Assembly: GCA_019347595.1 (NCBI GenBank)
Contig: JAHWLA010000029.1
Location: forward strand, 1-16,319
Reading direction: 5' to 3'
From: Actinomycetota bacterium
GTDB lineage: Bacteria > Actinomycetota > Acidimicrobiia > Acidimicrobiales > JAHWLA01
Length of the DNA stretch: 16,319 nt
This document shows, in pieces, positions 13,882 through 16,319 of the stretch. Within the stretch, counting starts at the first letter, position 1, and every line of letters starts with the position of its first letter. Below the pieces are notes generated by a model. It was not told the DNA's origin. It ran no database searches and saw nothing but the letters and a program-made list of their open reading frames with translations. The translations under genes and the position numbers were made by a program.

Positions 13882-13884
13882 GGT
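13879..13884 (+). promoter_or_regulatory. -10 box TAGGGT for the second MFS gene
   Basis: TAGGGT uses the stop codon of the preceding gene as its first three bases and is followed by 9 nt and the GTG at 13894. No Shine-Dalgarno sequence intervenes, so a leaderless transcript is plausible. Read-through from upstream remains possible. Confidence 0.4.
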
Positions 13885-13893
13885 GACGCCCCC

Positions 13894-15144
13894 GTGGGGG
13901 ACGGCCTGCGCGGGAACCGAGACTTCAGGCGGCTGTGGGCGGGCCAGGCGGTCAGCCAACTCGGCAGCCAGATCACCCTGCTCGCCCTCCCGCTCGTCGC
14001 CATCCGGACCCTGCATGCCAGTGCGTTCGAGGTGGGCGTGCTCGCCGCCGCCGAGACGGCGCCCTTTCTCGTCGTAGGCCTCCCGGCGGGCGTCTGGATC
14101 GACGGCTGGCGGCGACGCCCCGTGCTCGTCGTGAGCGACGTGGGCCGCGCTGCCGTGCTCGCCACCGTGCCATTGGCCTTCGCCCTCGGCGTGCTGACGA
14201 TGGTGCAGCTCTACGTCGTCGCCCTCCTGACCGGCGTGCTGACCGTGTTCTTCGACGTCGCCTACCAGTCGTATCTCCCTGCGCTCGTCCCCCGGGCGCA
14301 GTTGGTGGAGGGGAACTCGCGTCTGGAGCTGAGCCGCTCGGCGGCGCAGGTCATGGGGCCGGGCGTGGGCGGCGTGCTGGTGCAACTGGTGCGCGCGCCG
14401 ATGGCGGTGGCCGCCGACAGCCTCAGCTTCCTCGTCTCGGCCCTCTTCATCAGGGGGATCAGGACGCAGGAGGCCCCACCGGCTGCCGCCGACGACGCGG
14501 TGGCGACGACCATGCGCCGCAGCATCGGCGAGGGCGTGCGTTACGTGATGGGCCATCCGCTGCTGAAGCGGGTGGCGATATGCACCGGCGTGTTCAACCT
14601 GTTCTCCGCCATCGGCATGGCGGTGTTCCTGCTCTACGCCGTGCGCGAGCTGGGCATCGACCCTGCTGTGATCGGGCTGGTGTTCTCCATCGGGAGCGTC
14701 GGCTTCGTCGTCGGCGCCACCCTCACCCGCCGCATCACCCGCCACCTCGGTGTCGGCCGGGCGCTGGTGCTGGCCGCCTTCGTGCAGGGGGCGGCCTTCG
14801 CCTTGGTCCCGCTGGCCCCGCAGCGCGCACCGCTGCCGTTCTTCGTGGCCGCCTTCGCCCTGGAGACGTGCGCGGCGCCCGTCTACAACATCACCCCGAT
14901 CAGCCTGCGGCAGTCGATCACGCCGGCGCACCTCCAGGGCCGAATGCACGCCACCATGCGGTTCGTGGTATGGGGGACGCTCCCACTGGGAGCGCTGCTG
15001 GGCGGCTCGCTGGGGCACACACTGGGCCTGCGGCCCACGCTGTGGATCAGCGCCGTGGGCGGCACCCTGGCGGCGTTCTCACTGGTGGGGCGGACGTTCG
15101 GCCGGCTCCGGGAGATCCCGCAGGAACCTCAGCCGGTCGACTGA
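13894..15144 (+). CDS. MFS exporter, MFS_3/EntS-like drug or siderophore efflux group
   Basis: This 416-residue membrane transporter of the MFS_3 type includes enterobactin exporter EntS and macrolide-efflux proteins. The N-terminus GNRDFRRLWAGQAVSQLGSQ is the family hallmark, followed by TLLALPLVAI. The motif-A region is GLPAGVWIDGWRRRPVL. YQSYLPALVPRAQLVEGNSR and AAQVMGPGVGGVLVQLV are strongly typical, as is ITPAHLQGRMHATMRF in the C-terminal half. About 12 helices are present, with a central cytoplasmic loop near 195-210. GTG at 13894 gives the family N-terminus directly. Expected function is proton-driven export of a hydrophobic compound; the substrate is unknown. Its 3' end overlaps the convergent GGDEF-EAL gene by 16 bp, leaving no room for an intergenic terminator. 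Confidence 0.92.
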   Translation: MGDGLRGNRDFRRLWAGQAVSQLGSQITLLALPLVAIRTLHASAFEVGVLAAAETAPFLVVGLPAGVWIDGWRRRPVLVVSDVGRAAVLATVPLAFALGVLTMVQLYVVALLTGVLTVFFDVAYQSYLPALVPRAQLVEGNSRLELSRSAAQVMGPGVGGVLVQLVRAPMAVAADSLSFLVSALFIRGIRTQEAPPAAADDAVATTMRRSIGEGVRYVMGHPLLKRVAICTGVFNLFSAIGMAVFLLYAVRELGIDPAVIGLVFSIGSVGFVVGATLTRRITRHLGVGRALVLAAFVQGAAFALVPLAPQRAPLPFFVAAFALETCAAPVYNITPISLRQSITPAHLQGRMHATMRFVVWGTLPLGALLGGSLGHTLGLRPTLWISAVGGTLAAFSLVGRTFGRLREIPQEPQPVD

Positions 15145-16319
15145 ACGAGCTGCGAGCGGCTGGGGCGGCCGTGGTCGGCCAGCCAGCGGTCGAGCTGTAC
15201 CACCGGCATGGGACGGCCCAGGTAGTAACCCTGGGCGGCGTCGCAGCCGAGGGCCGTGAGCTGGTCCCACGTGGGGCGGTCCTCGACGCCCTCGGCCACC
15301 ACCCGCAGCCCGAGGTTGCGGGCCAGGTCGATGGTCGACCGCACGATCACGGCGTCGTCCTGGTCGGCGCTCATGTTCATGACGAAGGAGCGGTCCACCT
15401 TCACCTCGCCCACCGGCAGCTTCTTCAGGTACGAGAGCGAGGAGTAGCCGGTGCCGAAGTCGTCGATCGACAGGAGCGTGCCGAGTTCCGAGAGGCTGTT
15501 CAGCACGCCGATGGAGCGCACCGGGTCGGCCATGATGCTGCTCTCGGTGATCTCCAGCGTGAGCGACGACGCGGCGACGCCCGCCGACTTCAGCAGGGCA
15601 TCCACCTCGTCGGGCAGGCCGACGTCGAGCAGGGCCCGCACGGACAGGTTGACGGCCACGTTGAGGTGCAGGCCGCGGCGCTGCCACTGGCCGCACTGGG
15701 CGATGGAGGCGGCCAGCACCCAGCGGGTGAGTGCCCGGATGAGGCCGGTGTGCTCGGCCAGCGGGATGAACTCGTCGGGCGGCACGAAGCCGTAGTCGGG
15801 ATGGTGCCAGCGCAGCAGGGCCTCGACGCCGGTGATGCCGTTGGTGCGCAGGTCGGCCTTGGGCTGGTAGTGGATGGCGAGCTGGCCCCGCTCGATGGCG
15901 TGGCGGAGCTCGGCGGCCAGCATGAGGCGGCGCGGGCTGTACTCGTCGCGATCGGCGTCGTACACCTCGAACCCGCTGCGCGACTCCTTGGCCGAGTACA
16001 TGGCGACGTCGGCCCGCTGGAGGAGGGTGGCGGCGTCGGTCCCGTGCACGGGCGCCAGGGCGACGCCGATGCTGGCGCCCACTTCGAGGTTGAGGTCGCC
16101 GACGGCAAAGGGACGCTCCAGTGCCACCAGGAGCTCCTCGGCCACTGCGGCGGCGGCGGTCGGGCTGCCGACGGCGGGAAGGAGGATGGCGAACTCGTCG
16201 CCCCCGAGGCGGGCGACGACGGCGTCGTCGCCCAACAGGTCGGTGAGGCGGCGGCTGATCTGGACGAGGAGGCGGTCGCCGCTCTCGTGGCCCAGGGTGT
16301 CGTTGACCTCCTTGAAGCG
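15129..16319 (-). CDS. GGDEF-EAL domain protein (cyclic-di-GMP signalling), 5' partial
   Basis: This is a cyclic-di-GMP turnover protein with a diguanylate cyclase domain followed by a phosphodiesterase domain. The coding frame is open to the window edge, so the N-terminus and any sensor domain are missing. The first visible residues are RFKEVNDTLGHESGDRLL, the classic GGDEF substrate region. The active-site loop RLGGDEFAIL is intact (GGDEF at visible residues 39-43), while the RxxD inhibitory site is not seen upstream of it. The EAL domain has EALLRWHHP (Glu at visible 166), NLSVRALL, LEITESSIM, IDDFGTGYSSLSYLKKLP, KVDRSFV, AEGVED and GYYLGRPMP, so metal-binding and loop-6 residues look intact. 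Both activities could be retained; net activity cannot be predicted. It converges on the MFS exporter gene with a 16-bp overlap of coding ends. Confidence 0.96.
   Translation of the reverse strand, partial: RFKEVNDTLGHESGDRLLVQISRRLTDLLGDDAVVARLGGDEFAILLPAVGSPTAAAAVAEELLVALERPFAVGDLNLEVGASIGVALAPVHGTDAATLLQRADVAMYSAKESRSGFEVYDADRDEYSPRRLMLAAELRHAIERGQLAIHYQPKADLRTNGITGVEALLRWHHPDYGFVPPDEFIPLAEHTGLIRALTRWVLAASIAQCGQWQRRGLHLNVAVNLSVRALLDVGLPDEVDALLKSAGVAASSLTLEITESSIMADPVRSIGVLNSLSELGTLLSIDDFGTGYSSLSYLKKLPVGEVKVDRSFVMNMSADQDDAVIVRSTIDLARNLGLRVVAEGVEDRPTWDQLTALGCDAAQGYYLGRPMPVVQLDRWLADHGRPSRSQLVQSTG

Overview
The window is GC-rich DNA with dense coding on both strands, many GTG/TTG starts and frequent stop-start overlaps. 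This suggests a high-GC actinobacterium. The combination of a GlpX-type fructose-1,6-bisphosphatase, an LAxTG (class E sortase) surface protein and TAnnnT -10 boxes placed 7-9 nt before start codons fits an actinobacterium, perhaps of class Acidimicrobiia. That class assignment is inference. No rRNA, tRNA, CRISPR array, insertion sequence or phage gene was seen. The region reads as ordinary chromosome, with some lineage-specific genes of unknown function.

Layout. (1) 1-2637, plus strand: an M20 metallopeptidase cut by the window edge, overlapping by 4 bases an MFS transporter that has an unusual soluble N-terminal extension. (2) 2624-2673: a 50-bp near-perfect inverted repeat at the convergent junction. 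(3) 8350 down to 2688, minus strand: an S9 serine peptidase, an acidic unknown protein, a protein with a C-terminal J-domain, an alpha/beta hydrolase, a 99-residue sortase-anchored protein with its own promoter, and a polyprenyl glycosylphosphotransferase. (4) 8409-10895, plus strand: two paralogous alanine/arginine/glutamate-rich coiled-coil proteins with 11-residue (hendecad) repeats and an identical C-terminal RRRPLGRLL tail, divergent from the S9 peptidase. (5) 10967-12085, minus strand: a membrane acyltransferase, preceded by another inverted repeat. (6) 12147-15144, plus strand: GlpX, a conserved unknown protein and a second MFS exporter, each apparently with its own leaderless promoter. 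(7) 15129-16319, minus strand: a GGDEF-EAL cyclic-di-GMP protein cut by the window edge, whose 3' end overlaps the MFS gene.

Functional picture. Several genes act at the envelope: the glycosylphosphotransferase starts exopolysaccharide or surface glycan synthesis, the acyltransferase could decorate glycans or lipids, the LAxTG protein is wall-anchored, and the GGDEF-EAL protein could control surface or biofilm state. No continuous operon joins them, so any coordination is speculative. The least explained item is the coiled-coil pair. The second most notable signal is the recurrent leaderless architecture, seen at six starts.
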